Counted from the stretch's first letter, positions 24,937-33,903 are shown. The stretch: DNA of 33,912 bases from an uncultured Lachnospiraceae bacterium (GCA_947178125.1 CAMWXB010000046.1:1-33912), one strand, 5' to 3'. Notes: generated by a model not told the origin, from the letters alone. Program-made: numbers and translations.

Positions 24937-25374
24937 ATGGATATAAATGATGCCTTGAATGATGTGCTGGTCAAAACATTCAGGAATATTAATGAAATAG
25001 AAGAAAGGGCAGTTCGTACGGGAGAATATAAAGACCTTACGACGAATGATATCCATGTCATAGAAGCGATTGGCATGGGAGAAAAGAAGAATATGTCAAC
25101 GGTCGCCAAAATGCTGCGGGTTACGACGGGAACACTGACCATTTCCATTAACAGTCTCGTGAAAAAGAATTATGTAGAGCGAGTCAGGAGCGAAGAGGAC
25201 AGAAGAGTCGTACTCGTTTCTCTTACGGAGAAGGGAAAGCGGGCCTTTCTCCATCATCAGAAATTCCACGAGAAAATGGTCAATGCAATCGTGGAGCCGC
25301 TCTCGGAAGAGGAAAAACTGGTGTTGGAGAAGGCCTTACAGCGTATCAATCAATTCTTTTTTTCTAACAGGTAG
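24937..25374 (+). CDS. MarR-family transcriptional regulator
   Basis: This is a 145-residue winged-helix DNA-binding protein. The recognition region is readable as MSTVAKMLRVTTGTLTISINSLVKKNYVERVRSEEDRRVVLVSLTEKGK, with the wing at RSEEDRR. N- and C-terminal helices would form the dimer. MarR proteins usually respond to small phenolic or drug-like ligands, or to fatty-acid intermediates in the FabT branch, and often control adjacent exporters. The ABC exporter just upstream is the likely target; this is inference. GAGGGGG precedes the ATG. The 3' end overlaps the convergent DUF885 gene by 25 nt. Confidence 0.9.
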   Translation: MDINDALNDVLVKTFRNINEIEERAVRTGEYKDLTTNDIHVIEAIGMGEKKNMSTVAKMLRVTTGTLTISINSLVKKNYVERVRSEEDRRVVLVSLTEKGKRAFLHHQKFHEKMVNAIVEPLSEEEKLVLEKALQRINQFFFSNR

Positions 25375-27206
25375 GACCGTCCACTCAGGCGGGTGGTCTC
25401 CAGCAGACGGGAGAGCGTCCTGAAATCCGCAGGGCCGTTTTCAAGCAGGAATCGGTGAAAACGATACAAGGTAAATGCGCTCTCTCCGGAACTCTCTGTC
25501 CAGACGGTTTCGGCCTGTTCTTTCAGCGCTTCAATTTCCAGATAGCCCAGATAGTATTTCAGATAATTACAGGGTTCTTCGATGATGTATTCGTAAACGG
25601 CACGCATAGTCTCATCCTCCGAAATGCCGATGGCGGAGAGGATTTCGCAGACTCTTTCGTACGGTGCGCCTTCATAGTGGATGATAATGTCCAGTATGGA
25701 ATAAAGACATAGCTGGACCTGGCGGTTCAGTTTTTCCGCCAGATAAAGAGCTTCCGTTTCGGGATGCACATCTTTGGTCAGCCGGATAGCATAATCATAG
25801 GACAGGAGCTCCGTATAGGTCGCCCATCCTTCTATATAACCGCCGTAAGACAGAATGCTCCGCAGAGGGCTGGCATCGATGGAACGTAAATAGGAACCGC
25901 TGTATACGGTCTGATAAAGATGTCCAGGGTATCCTTCGTGTGCGAGCGTGGTAAAAAGAGAAAGCCCTTCGGCGGTATCTAACCGATTAATGTATATCGT
26001 ATTTTCCGTCATGTCATCGATGGGCGGCACCATGTAGAAAGCGGGCGCGGAGTATGGTTCCAGCGCTTCGTCAACATATTTGACGGTACAGCCGGTCTGC
26101 TGCGGGATGGCCGGAAAATCTTCCGCTATTATTTGCTGCAGTCCGGCGAGTATCTTTTCGGGAGAGACAGCCGGAAAAGTACTGTTCACGGAAGGAAGCG
26201 AATCGCTCAGCGCCGGATATTCCCGTAAAAGTGTGATAAGAGAAACATAATTTTTTTCAAAATCATTGGAAAGCATTTTTTTAATTTCGGGAACAGTGCG
26301 GTAGGAGCCGGTTGACAGACGAAGACAGGCCTGGTAATATTCTCTGCCGTTCTCATAACAGGCAAGTCCCTGCGTATTCGTTCCACTGCCTTTTAGCAGA
26401 GTCAGTTCATCGGCGAGCCTGTCATAGGCAGGGGCAACGACAGTCGTGAGCAGACGCTTGTTCTCTGCCTGCCACTGTTCGGCTTCCGATGCTTCAATAA
26501 GACCCTGCTCGACGAGTTTTGTAAGCCGCTGTGTGAAGGTGGTTTCCAGAAAGTGGCTTTCGGCTTCCAGGGCCTGTCTGTTCATCAGCGTGTCGCACTG
26601 TTCGATTACCTTATCGGCGGAAGCGTCGGACATAAAAAGTCCGTATTGCGCTTTTTCCCGTTCATAGAGCGCGATACCCTCCAGATAAGCCGGAATCTGG
26701 GAAAGGATGGAAAGATAATTTTCGATATCCTCTGCGGAAGATAACCGGTATTCGGCAAGCAGCACCGGAAGAGAGGACTGCACACCTGAGGAAGGTGAAA
26801 GCGGCTCTTCATAATAAAGATAGGAAGAGCAGTTCTCGGCGGCAGTCAGATAAGTGGAGAGCAATATGTAAGTGTACTGGTTCGCAGCGGACATGTTTTC
26901 TGGATGAAATTTCCGCAGAGCGGCCAGAACGGCTCTGATTTTTTCCAGTTCTTCGGATGCCTGACCGGCATGGTATACCGGAAGGGTGAGCGTGCTTTCG
27001 TCGATTTCGTATGCGGCAGGATCAGAAAGGGTATAGTGGAAATTGACGGGGTTGGAGCATAACTCCGTCAGGAAAAATTTTTCGGCAAATTTTTCAAACC
27101 GGGCATCTTCGTGGAACCGGCTGTAAAGAAAGAGCGTGAATAAGATAAAGAGGAACAATAATAGAATCGCCCCTGCCCATTGTTTGGGAGAAAGCTTTTT
27201 TTTCAA
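25350..27206 (-). CDS. DUF885 family protein, putative membrane-anchored metallopeptidase
   Basis: The 618-residue protein has a basic N-terminus and one membrane helix (about 10-30, WAGAILLLFLFILFTLFLY), so the bulk should lie outside the membrane. Near residue 422 it shows AHEGYPGHLYQ, giving HExxxGH, and EGWATYTELLSYD near 458. Both are the conserved DUF885 blocks thought to bind zinc in gluzincin-like peptidases. The enzymatic role is unproven. The start is a TTG at 27206 on the minus strand. No other start codon fits before residue 100, and the terminator of the upstream diguanylate cyclase gene ends next to it, so translation initiation is unclear. It converges on and overlaps the MarR gene. 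Confidence 0.87.
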   Translation of the reverse strand: MKKKLSPKQWAGAILLLFLFILFTLFLYSRFHEDARFEKFAEKFFLTELCSNPVNFHYTLSDPAAYEIDESTLTLPVYHAGQASEELEKIRAVLAALRKFHPENMSAANQYTYILLSTYLTAAENCSSYLYYEEPLSPSSGVQSSLPVLLAEYRLSSAEDIENYLSILSQIPAYLEGIALYEREKAQYGLFMSDASADKVIEQCDTLMNRQALEAESHFLETTFTQRLTKLVEQGLIEASEAEQWQAENKRLLTTVVAPAYDRLADELTLLKGSGTNTQGLACYENGREYYQACLRLSTGSYRTVPEIKKMLSNDFEKNYVSLITLLREYPALSDSLPSVNSTFPAVSPEKILAGLQQIIAEDFPAIPQQTGCTVKYVDEALEPYSAPAFYMVPPIDDMTENTIYINRLDTAEGLSLFTTLAHEGYPGHLYQTVYSGSYLRSIDASPLRSILSYGGYIEGWATYTELLSYDYAIRLTKDVHPETEALYLAEKLNRQVQLCLYSILDIIIHYEGAPYERVCEILSAIGISEDETMRAVYEYIIEEPCNYLKYYLGYLEIEALKEQAETVWTESSGESAFTLYRFHRFLLENGPADFRTLSRLLETTRLSGRSYLLEKKN

Positions 27207-27258
27207 AAAAATACCCCGCTTCTGACGGTTTTGATTAAGTATATGTGCAGAAGCGGGG
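27207..27258 (-). terminator. Minus-strand terminator after the diguanylate cyclase gene
   Basis: On the minus strand, CCCCGCTTCTG (27258-27248) pairs with CAGAAGCGGGG (27224-27214) across a 23-nt loop and is followed by TATTTTTTT. It lies about 30 nt after the cyclase stop and runs into the DUF885 start codon. Confidence 0.8.
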
Positions 27259-27289
27259 CATCATTCATGGAATATCTTTTGTTACAGGT

Positions 27290-28378
27290 TTAAAAAACAA
27301 TCTGGTCTCGTCCGTTTTCCTTGCCCATATACAGTTTCTCGTCCGCTTCCTTGATGATCGTATCAATGTCGGAACTGAAATCATATTCGGCCAGACCGAA
27401 GGTCATCGTGATGAAAAAGGTCTGCTCTTTGGCCTTGAATTTGAGGGACTTGATATTATTTCTGAGGGATTCCAGTTTTGCATAGGCCTCGTCGCCGTTG
27501 TAGCCGGAAAAGACGAGCAGAAATTCCTCGCCGCCCCATCTGGCGGCCAGAATATTTTTTTCCAATGTTGTCGTCATGATATCGGCAAGATTCTGCAGAA
27601 CGATATCGCCTACGTCATGCCCATAGTTGTCGTTGACTTTTTTGAAAAAATCAATGTCGCAGATGCAAATGCTTGTAAAATTATGATTGGAAGGCGTCAG
27701 GAGTTCTTCCAGATACTGCATCGCCTTCCGGCGGTTATATAACCCGGTCAGTGCATCCGTATTGGCCTGATCCTGCAGCTGGTTATTGTAATCGATCAGC
27801 TTGCCTTCCAGCGCCTGCGAGTCTTTGCTGAATACATAGGCGATCACGGAAATACACCAGAAGATCATGAGCGTGTTGATGATCTGCAGAGAATTGGTCA
27901 TTATTGGCGTAAGGATAACAGCCGGCTCCCGGCTATGGCACAGAAAGAACAGATAAATGCGGAAACAGCAGAGCACGGCGGCGGTAAAGGCTTTGAAGGT
28001 ATATTGTGAATAGCCGGAAAAAAAGCTGAGGATGAGCATGACAAGAATGAAATGCTGTACGCCGACATCCCAGCCGAAATAGACAATATTAACGACGATC
28101 CATGCCGACATACACAAAGCCAGCGTGTATACGACACTGGTCGTGTGAACGTGATAGGACATACAAAAAATAGCCAGAAAGATCAGAAAAGAAACAAGTA
28201 AAATTGCAATTCCAATATTGTTTAGAATACTGACATAGATTATACTGTTTATGATAATATAAAAGAGCATGGAAAGAACCAGGATTCTGATAACGACGAT
28301 CAGTTTGGGAGATTCGTTCTGCTCGCTGGTATCTTTATTAATATAGCCGATTGCTTTTTGGAGCCAGGAAGAATTCAT
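27290..28378 (-). CDS. Membrane-bound diguanylate cyclase (GGDEF)
   Basis: This enzyme makes cyclic di-GMP from two GTP and signals to motility or surface behaviour. The first 195 residues hold about six membrane helices of unknown sensor type. A short linker with DNQLQDQANTDALTGLYNRRKA leads into the GGDEF domain. The active loop is RWGGEEFLLVF near residue 281, so catalysis should be intact. The usual RxxD inhibitory site five residues before it is absent (EKNI is there), so product inhibition of the classical kind is unlikely. The start is ATG at 28378, with AAAGG upstream. It is divergent from the kinase operon. Confidence 0.93.
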   Translation of the reverse strand: MNSSWLQKAIGYINKDTSEQNESPKLIVVIRILVLSMLFYIIINSIIYVSILNNIGIAILLVSFLIFLAIFCMSYHVHTTSVVYTLALCMSAWIVVNIVYFGWDVGVQHFILVMLILSFFSGYSQYTFKAFTAAVLCCFRIYLFFLCHSREPAVILTPIMTNSLQIINTLMIFWCISVIAYVFSKDSQALEGKLIDYNNQLQDQANTDALTGLYNRRKAMQYLEELLTPSNHNFTSICICDIDFFKKVNDNYGHDVGDIVLQNLADIMTTTLEKNILAARWGGEEFLLVFSGYNGDEAYAKLESLRNNIKSLKFKAKEQTFFITMTFGLAEYDFSSDIDTIIKEADEKLYMGKENGRDQIVF

Positions 28379-28398
28379 TTCGGTAGTATACCTTTCTT

Positions 28399-28424
28399 AT
28401 GTTAAATAATTATGTTTAATAATT
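28399..28424. promoter_or_regulatory. 13-bp tandem repeat in the divergent promoter region
   Basis: ATGTTAAATAATT and ATGTTTAATAATT stand head to tail, differing at one position. They lie between the diguanylate cyclase and the sensor kinase, which share 121 nt of intergenic DNA. Direct repeats are a common binding arrangement for AraC-type regulators, such as the one encoded downstream. Confidence 0.4.
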
Positions 28425-28472
28425 AAAGTACGGAGTGAAAGATTAATTGCTTTAATAGTACAACGTTTTTCG

Positions 28473-28486
28473 TGAAAGCGCAATAA
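28473..28486 (+). promoter_or_regulatory. Possible cre (CcpA) site before the sensor kinase
   Basis: TGAAAGCGCAATAA matches 12 of 14 positions of the cre consensus TGWAARCGYTWNCA. It sits immediately upstream of the ribosome site, where bound CcpA would block transcription. The match is imperfect in the right half. Confidence 0.3.
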
Positions 28487-28499
28487 GGAAGAGTGATCT

Positions 28500-30005
28500 A
28501 TGAATAAATCGAAGAATAAATATTCGCTGAAAAATAAGCTGATGATCATCATTTTAGGAACGGTGCTGCCCTTTGTATGTATTACGATTTATCTGATTTT
28601 TTCTCTTCGGAATTACAGCTATGCTTATGATGAGATCGTCAGCAATATGACGATTGCCAACAGCTATAATCTGAACTTTAAGGAAGAGATGGACGAGAGC
28701 CTCTATAAACTGGTGGTGGGTGCCGTGACTTTTGAGAATATCAGCAGCGATGAGACATTGGAGGACCCTTATCAGGTCATCGAGGAACTGCGGGAAGATT
28801 TCGGCGTCCTGATGCGGATCACGACAGATAAGGAGAGCAAATCATGGCTGCAGCGGCTGCTGCGCAATATCGATACGTTGGAAGACAGGGTAGATGATAT
28901 TAAACTCAATCTGGAAGAAGGCGGTCATTATGATGAAAATATTGAAATGCTGGACAACAATATTTATATTCTGACGGAGCTGATCCAGGATGATATTCAG
29001 TATTATATCTATTATCAGACCAAGAGCATTGAAAATTTAAAGGTGCAGTTGAACGATCAGGTACAGAAATTCATTGTGCTGTGGACGGCGCTGCTCCTCT
29101 GCCTGATCGTCTGTATCCTGCTTTTATCTTCCTTTATTGCCAATGGCATCACAAGGCCGATCAGGGAACTCTGTGGTGTGACAAGGCAGATTTCGGCGGG
29201 GGATTTTTCGGCGAGAGCAGGCGTTGAGACAAGGGATGAAGTGGCGCAGCTGGCCGACAGCGTGAATGAAATGTCAAAACACCTGGAGGTCATGGTGAGT
29301 CAGATCAAAGAGGATGAACGGAAGATGCGTTATGCGGAGCTGCGCCTGCTGCAGGAACAGATCAATCCTCATTTTCTATATAATACGCTGGATACGATCA
29401 TTTGGCTGATAGAGGGGAATCTATCGGAGCAGGCGGTCGATATGGTCGTGTCGTTATCGGATTTTTTCCGCCTGGTATTGAGCCACGGCAAGGAATTTAT
29501 TACGATTAAAGACGAGGAACTTCATATCCGCAGTTATCTGGAAATCCAACAGGTGCGTTATCATGATATTCTCGATTATGAGATTTCCATTGAGCCGGCG
29601 CTTTATCCATACAGGATTTTGAAGCTGACGCTGCAGCCCCTGGTGGAAAATGCGCTGTATCATGGAATTAAATATAAAAGGGCGATGGGAAAGATTACGA
29701 TCAGCGGTTCCATGATACAGGAGGGACAGGAAAAAAAGATTTGTCTGTGCGTAAAGGACAATGGCGTGGGTATGGAGGAAGAGGAATTAAAGCGGCTTCA
29801 GAAAGAAATCACACGTCCCTGTCAAGAAACGGAATCCGGTTTTGGGCTGGCGAATGTGAACGAAAGGCTTCGGATGAACTTTGGAATGGCATACGGGCTG
29901 ACGATTTTATCCCAAAAAGGCATGGGAACGGAAGTGCGGGTCATGATACCGGCACAGCGTATGGAGGATTCCCCGGAAGGAGATACCTATGAGACATCCG
30001 TATAG
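28500..30005 (+). CDS. Sensor histidine kinase, YesM/LytS type
   Basis: This is the membrane sensor of a two-component system. The first helix is at about 13-34, an extracellular helical domain spans about 35-190, the second helix is at about 191-213, and HAMP is at about 215-265. The phospho-acceptor block is QEQINPHFLYNTLD with His291. The ATPase domain shows LVENALYHGIKY, VKDNGVGM and ESGFGLANVNERL. Its 501 residues are usual. AAGGAAGAG lies 7 nt before the ATG. The binding-protein gene overlaps its end by 17 nt, and a YesN-type regulator follows, so all three form one operon. Kinases of this class sense sugars or oligosaccharides with help from a binding protein. Confidence 0.93.
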   Translation: MNKSKNKYSLKNKLMIIILGTVLPFVCITIYLIFSLRNYSYAYDEIVSNMTIANSYNLNFKEEMDESLYKLVVGAVTFENISSDETLEDPYQVIEELREDFGVLMRITTDKESKSWLQRLLRNIDTLEDRVDDIKLNLEEGGHYDENIEMLDNNIYILTELIQDDIQYYIYYQTKSIENLKVQLNDQVQKFIVLWTALLLCLIVCILLLSSFIANGITRPIRELCGVTRQISAGDFSARAGVETRDEVAQLADSVNEMSKHLEVMVSQIKEDERKMRYAELRLLQEQINPHFLYNTLDTIIWLIEGNLSEQAVDMVVSLSDFFRLVLSHGKEFITIKDEELHIRSYLEIQQVRYHDILDYEISIEPALYPYRILKLTLQPLVENALYHGIKYKRAMGKITISGSMIQEGQEKKICLCVKDNGVGMEEEELKRLQKEITRPCQETESGFGLANVNERLRMNFGMAYGLTILSQKGMGTEVRVMIPAQRMEDSPEGDTYETSV

Positions 30006-31047
30006 AAAGAAGCATGATCTTAAATATGAAAGGCTGTTCTGCGCCGTTCTGCTCTGGGCGCTGCTTCTGGTAACGATGGCCGGCTGCGGTTCTTTTCAGG
30101 ATGTCGTGCCGGAAGCAAATCATTTGGAGACGGTACCCGGTGAAGAAGAAAATCTGATCGTTGTCGGCTTTTCCCAGCTCGGCAGTGAATCGGTCTGGCG
30201 GACTGCCAACTCGGAGTCCATTCAGGGAGCGCTGACGAGAGAGAACGGTTTTTTTCTGGAATTTAATAATGCCCGGCAGAAACAGGAAAATCAGATTAAA
30301 GCGATTCGGGGATTTATTTCGCAGCGGGTGGACTATATCCTGTTCTCGCCAGCCACGGAGAGCGGATGGGAAACTGTTCTGCAGGAAGCGAAGGAAGCAG
30401 GGATTCCGGTGATTCTGGTAGACAGAAAGGCTTCCCTTGAGGACGATTCGCTTTATACGGCATGGGTGGGTTCCGATATGGTCAGCGAGGGAGAAAAGGC
30501 GGGTATCTGGCTGGAAGATTATCTGAAAGAGGAAGGCCGGGAAGAAGAGGAGATCAACATTGTCGTCTTACAGGGAACGGTCGGTTCATCGGCCCAGCTT
30601 GAACGTACGAAAGGATTTCAAAACATTGCCAGAGAGCATCCGAACTGGCATATTCTGAAACAGGAGCCGGCAGATTTTACGACGGCAAAAGGAAAAGAAG
30701 TCATGGAGGCGTTTCTCATGACCTATTCGGATATCGATGTGGTCATTTCCCAGAATGATGATATGACGTTCGGGGCCCTGCAGGCGATGGAGGAAGAGGG
30801 CATCACAACAGGGGTGGACGGAGAGGTCATTCTGATTTCCTTTGACGCGGTCCGTGAGGCATTGGAACTTGTGTCGCAGGGAGTTATCAATGTGGATATC
30901 GAATGCAATCCGGAGCAGGGAGCGTATATTCTCGAGATTCTCCGAAAGCTGGAGAACGGGGAAACGGTAGATAAAGAAAACATCGTGGAAGAAAAAGTGT
31001 TCACAAAGGAAAACGTAGATGAATATCTGGAGACGAGAACCTATTGA
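29989..31047 (+). CDS. Sugar-binding lipoprotein, YtfQ-like, of a three-component sensor
   Basis: This is a periplasmic-binding fold of the LacI/ribose type anchored by a lipid. The signal region ends VTMAGC, so Cys33 should be the anchor. GFSQLGSESVWRTANSESIQ, QKQENQIKAIRGFISQRVDYILFSP and IPVILVDRKA closely resemble the E. coli galactofuranose-binding protein YtfQ. It has 352 residues. There is no permease or ATPase with it; it sits between the kinase and the response regulator, overlapping the kinase gene by 17 nt. By analogy with clostridial XylFII-LytS-YesN, it probably binds a sugar and presents it to the kinase. The ligand may be arabinose, galactose or another pentose or hexose; this is inference. 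Confidence 0.88.
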   Translation: MRHPYRKKHDLKYERLFCAVLLWALLLVTMAGCGSFQDVVPEANHLETVPGEEENLIVVGFSQLGSESVWRTANSESIQGALTRENGFFLEFNNARQKQENQIKAIRGFISQRVDYILFSPATESGWETVLQEAKEAGIPVILVDRKASLEDDSLYTAWVGSDMVSEGEKAGIWLEDYLKEEGREEEEINIVVLQGTVGSSAQLERTKGFQNIAREHPNWHILKQEPADFTTAKGKEVMEAFLMTYSDIDVVISQNDDMTFGALQAMEEEGITTGVDGEVILISFDAVREALELVSQGVINVDIECNPEQGAYILEILRKLENGETVDKENIVEEKVFTKENVDEYLETRTY

Positions 31048-31082
31048 ATTAGTGTCTGTTAGAGCGGATAAGAGGTGTAAAA

Positions 31083-32723
31083 ATGGCGTTAAAAGTTTTT
31101 TTGGTGGAAGATGAGAGTGTCGTCAGGGAAGGATTGCGTGACAATATTCCGTGGCAGCAGTTCGGTTATCAATTCGTCGGGGAAGCGGGCGACGGGGAAA
31201 TGGCTCTGCCTTTAATCAGAAAGACCCGGCCGGATGTGCTGATCACGGATATCAAGATGCCTTTTATGGACGGCCTGACGCTCAGCCATATTGTCGGACA
31301 GGAATTTCCGGAGATGAAGATCATCATCATCAGCGGGTATGATGATTTTGAGTATGCAAGGCAGGCCATCAGAGAAGGGGTGGAGCAGTATCTGCTCAAA
31401 CCGATTACAAGGCGCACTCTGCAGAAGGCGTTGACGGAAGTAAAGGAAAAAATCGAGTCGGAGCAGGAACAGAAAAATTATCTCCATAAATATCAGGATG
31501 ATATGCACGAATATGAGCAGTTCTTTCTGCGGACTTTTTTCGAAAAAGTGTTTGCAGGAAAGTTATCTGTTCAGGAGATTTATGAGGAAGCGCAGAAACA
31601 TTCTCTGGATATTAACGCGCCTTTTTATAACCTTGTCCTGATCGATGTGCAGGAAAAGGCGAATAAGCAGCAGGCGGGGGAAGCCTGTCAGAAATGTTAT
31701 GAGGAACTGATGCGCTTTCTTATGCGTTTTTCCAGTTATTATCTGGTGTTCCGATGGAATATCAATATTTATGGCATTATGATAAAAGGGGAGAAAGAGA
31801 ACATTGCGGAACGGACGGATAAATGTCTGGAAGGCATAGAACAGATTTGTGTGCAGTATGAGGAAGAAACCAACTGGTATGCGGCAGCCGGCAGTCCGAT
31901 TGAACGGTTCAGCCAGCTTTCCGAATGTTACCGGAAACTGAATCATATTTTTAATTATCGCTTCTTCGAGCCGTCGAAGCATATCCTGTCCGAAAAGCAG
32001 GCGGAGGGATTGCCCCCGGAGGTAGGAGAAGGCGCGCTGGAAGTTGTCGATATGAATAAGACCAATCCGGAGCTGATCAAAAGCTTTCTTGCAAAAGGGC
32101 AGAAAGATGAGGCAGGAGAGTTTGTCAGCAATTTTCTGCTGGGAATGAATCAGGCCTTGAAATCCAGGATTTTCTGGGACTATACGCTGTTGAATGTGCG
32201 TTTCGCGGTGCTTTCCTATATGGAGGAAATCGGGGTGACTCAGCAGGAGTTTCTGCAGAGTGTCCGTTCGGAAGATGTTCAGAAGATGGAAATCGGTCTG
32301 GAAAATATGCGGCATTATATAGAAGAAATGCTGTCACAGGCAATCGCATTCCGCGACCGGGAGAATAAGAGCCAGAGCAAAAAAGCGTTAAAGAAATCGT
32401 TGGAGTACATCGAAGAAAATTATATGAGGGAGAGTCTGTCCCTCAATGAAATTGCGGCGGCGCAGGAGGTGAGTCCCAATTATTTCAGCGCCATGTTCAG
32501 TCAGGAAATGCAGATGACTTTTGTGGAATATGTGACGCAGAAGCGTATGGAGAAAGCCAAAAGCCTGCTGCGGGAGACGGAAATGCGTTCTAATGAGATC
32601 GCGTTGGCGGTCGGTTATAAAAATCCGCATTATTTCAGCTTTGTCTTTAAGAAAACACAGGGCTGTACACCTAGGGAATACCGTGCAGTGAGTGAACTTG
32701 AAAGCGCAGGGGCACGGGACTAG
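31083..32723 (+). CDS. Response regulator with AraC-type DNA-binding domain, YesN-like
   Basis: This is the output protein of the sensor system. The receiver domain (about 1-125) has the acidic pair Glu9-Asp10, phosphorylation site Asp56 in LITDIKMP, and Lys in LLKPI. A central region of about 300 residues has no clear motif. The C-terminal AraC domain (about 440-540) shows two helix-turn-helix units, LSLNEIAAAQEVSPNYFSAMF and SNEIALAVGYKNPHYFSFVF, then KKTQGCTPREYR. The 546 residues fit YesN proteins. AGAGG lies before the ATG. Likely targets are glycan-use genes, possibly the locus at 2.6-14.5 kb. The stop overlaps that of the convergent AraR-like gene in a shared CTAG. Confidence 0.93.
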   Translation: MALKVFLVEDESVVREGLRDNIPWQQFGYQFVGEAGDGEMALPLIRKTRPDVLITDIKMPFMDGLTLSHIVGQEFPEMKIIIISGYDDFEYARQAIREGVEQYLLKPITRRTLQKALTEVKEKIESEQEQKNYLHKYQDDMHEYEQFFLRTFFEKVFAGKLSVQEIYEEAQKHSLDINAPFYNLVLIDVQEKANKQQAGEACQKCYEELMRFLMRFSSYYLVFRWNINIYGIMIKGEKENIAERTDKCLEGIEQICVQYEEETNWYAAAGSPIERFSQLSECYRKLNHIFNYRFFEPSKHILSEKQAEGLPPEVGEGALEVVDMNKTNPELIKSFLAKGQKDEAGEFVSNFLLGMNQALKSRIFWDYTLLNVRFAVLSYMEEIGVTQQEFLQSVRSEDVQKMEIGLENMRHYIEEMLSQAIAFRDRENKSQSKKALKKSLEYIEENYMRESLSLNEIAAAQEVSPNYFSAMFSQEMQMTFVEYVTQKRMEKAKSLLRETEMRSNEIALAVGYKNPHYFSFVFKKTQGCTPREYRAVSELESAGARD

Positions 32724-33805
32724 CCCATCCAGAAGGATACGCTGCTGCGTTCGATGAGGCTCCAGGGAAGCTGCATTGATACGGCATTCTGTCCCTGCAT
32801 TTTTTTCATCAGAAGAGAGACAGCAGCGGTGGCCATTTCATGCGGCTTATGGGAAAGGGAGGTCAGGCCGGGCACTGAAAGTTCACTCAGGTAGCTGTTG
32901 TCGAAACTCGCGATGCTGATATCTTCGGGAACATGGAGTCCCGCATAGGAAAGTTCTTTGATCAGCCAGTAGGCGATTTCGTCATTATGGCAGATAACGG
33001 CGGAACAGGAACTCAGATTTCGTTTTATAAAGTCCGAAAGAAATCTGGTATCCTGTTTTTTTTCGAGGCGCACGAGCTGCTCGGTCGTGAACCATGCGAC
33101 CGTGTCTTCATCGATGGGAAGTCCGGATTCCAGCATGGCGCGCGTGAAGCCGAGATGGCGCTCCTGCCCCTGAATCGTGTCGAGTTGGAAGATGCCGGCA
33201 ATCTGTCTGTGCCGGCGCTCCATCAGGAACCGCCCGAGTGCGAAGCCGCCGGAATAATTATCGTCTTTTACATAGGAACAGGGCGGAAGATTGGAATAAT
33301 AGCCGTGAAAAAATACAATATTTGTGCCCTGCGCGGAAAGTTTCTCATATAAATCGAAGTTCGGTGACGGAAGGCCGGAACGGGAAGGTTCCGCAATCAG
33401 TCCGCGAAGGGGCGTTTCGGTAAGTGATTGTAAAATGGTGCGTTCTATATCGGTCCGGTTGTGTGTGATGAAAACAGAGACAGAATATCCCTCTTTAGAC
33501 AGGAAAGTTTCCAGATCGCCGAGCAGCGCGGGAAAAATGTATTCCGTATCGGAAGAAAGCAGGATGGCTACATGATTTTTGGACTTTTCCGGGAGAAGGC
33601 CGGTCGCATAAGAACCGCTTCCCTGTTTTCTGGCGATCAGCCCTTCCTGCGATAAAAGCTGGAGCGCCTGACGAACGGTCTGGCGGCTGACCTGGAATTG
33701 GGTGCACAATTCTTTTTCTGTCGGCAGCTTATAGAATCCCTGCCGGATGTCTTTTTCCAGTCTTTTCTTTAAGATTTCGGCGAGCTGCCTGTATTTTGAT
33801 TCCAT
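32720..33805 (-). CDS. araR: AraR-like repressor (GntR DNA-binding domain plus LacI-type sugar domain)
   Basis: This is a hybrid repressor that releases DNA on binding L-arabinose in the B. subtilis prototype. A GntR winged helix occupies residues 1-70 (KLPTEKELCTQFQVSRQTVRQALQ, then GLIARKQGSGSYA). A LacI-type domain follows from about 75, with EYIFPALLGDLETFLSKEGYSV and ICHNDEIAYWLIKEL, VPEDISIASFDNSYLSELSVPGLTS. The order, the 361-residue length and the local wording match B. subtilis AraR closely. The ATG at 33805 follows GGAAAGGA on the minus strand. It is read toward the response regulator gene. Arabinose genes probably lie to the right of the window. It may control the GH43 genes here; this is inference. 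Confidence 0.87.
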   Translation of the reverse strand: MESKYRQLAEILKKRLEKDIRQGFYKLPTEKELCTQFQVSRQTVRQALQLLSQEGLIARKQGSGSYATGLLPEKSKNHVAILLSSDTEYIFPALLGDLETFLSKEGYSVSVFITHNRTDIERTILQSLTETPLRGLIAEPSRSGLPSPNFDLYEKLSAQGTNIVFFHGYYSNLPPCSYVKDDNYSGGFALGRFLMERRHRQIAGIFQLDTIQGQERHLGFTRAMLESGLPIDEDTVAWFTTEQLVRLEKKQDTRFLSDFIKRNLSSCSAVICHNDEIAYWLIKELSYAGLHVPEDISIASFDNSYLSELSVPGLTSLSHKPHEMATAAVSLLMKKMQGQNAVSMQLPWSLIERSSVSFWMG

Positions 33806-33874
33806 CGGTATGCCTGATTCCTTTCCTGGGATATTGCGCTTGTGTCCGTCAACTTTTTCCTGTAAAAGATTTCT

Positions 33875-33903
33875 ATTATAAAAATATCATAATTTTTCTC
33901 CAA
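33875..33903 (-). promoter_or_regulatory. Promoter of the AraR-like gene
   Basis: On the minus strand, TTGGAG (33903-33898), a 17-nt AT-rich spacer and a perfect TATAAT (33880-33875) are seen. Transcription would start near 33868, with a leader of about 60 nt. No perfect AraR operator was found in the 107 nt visible here. Confidence 0.6.

Noticed and set aside
27245..27742. Plus-strand frame opposite the diguanylate cyclase
   Set aside because: It is a shadow of the GGDEF coding region and starts within the terminator of that gene.
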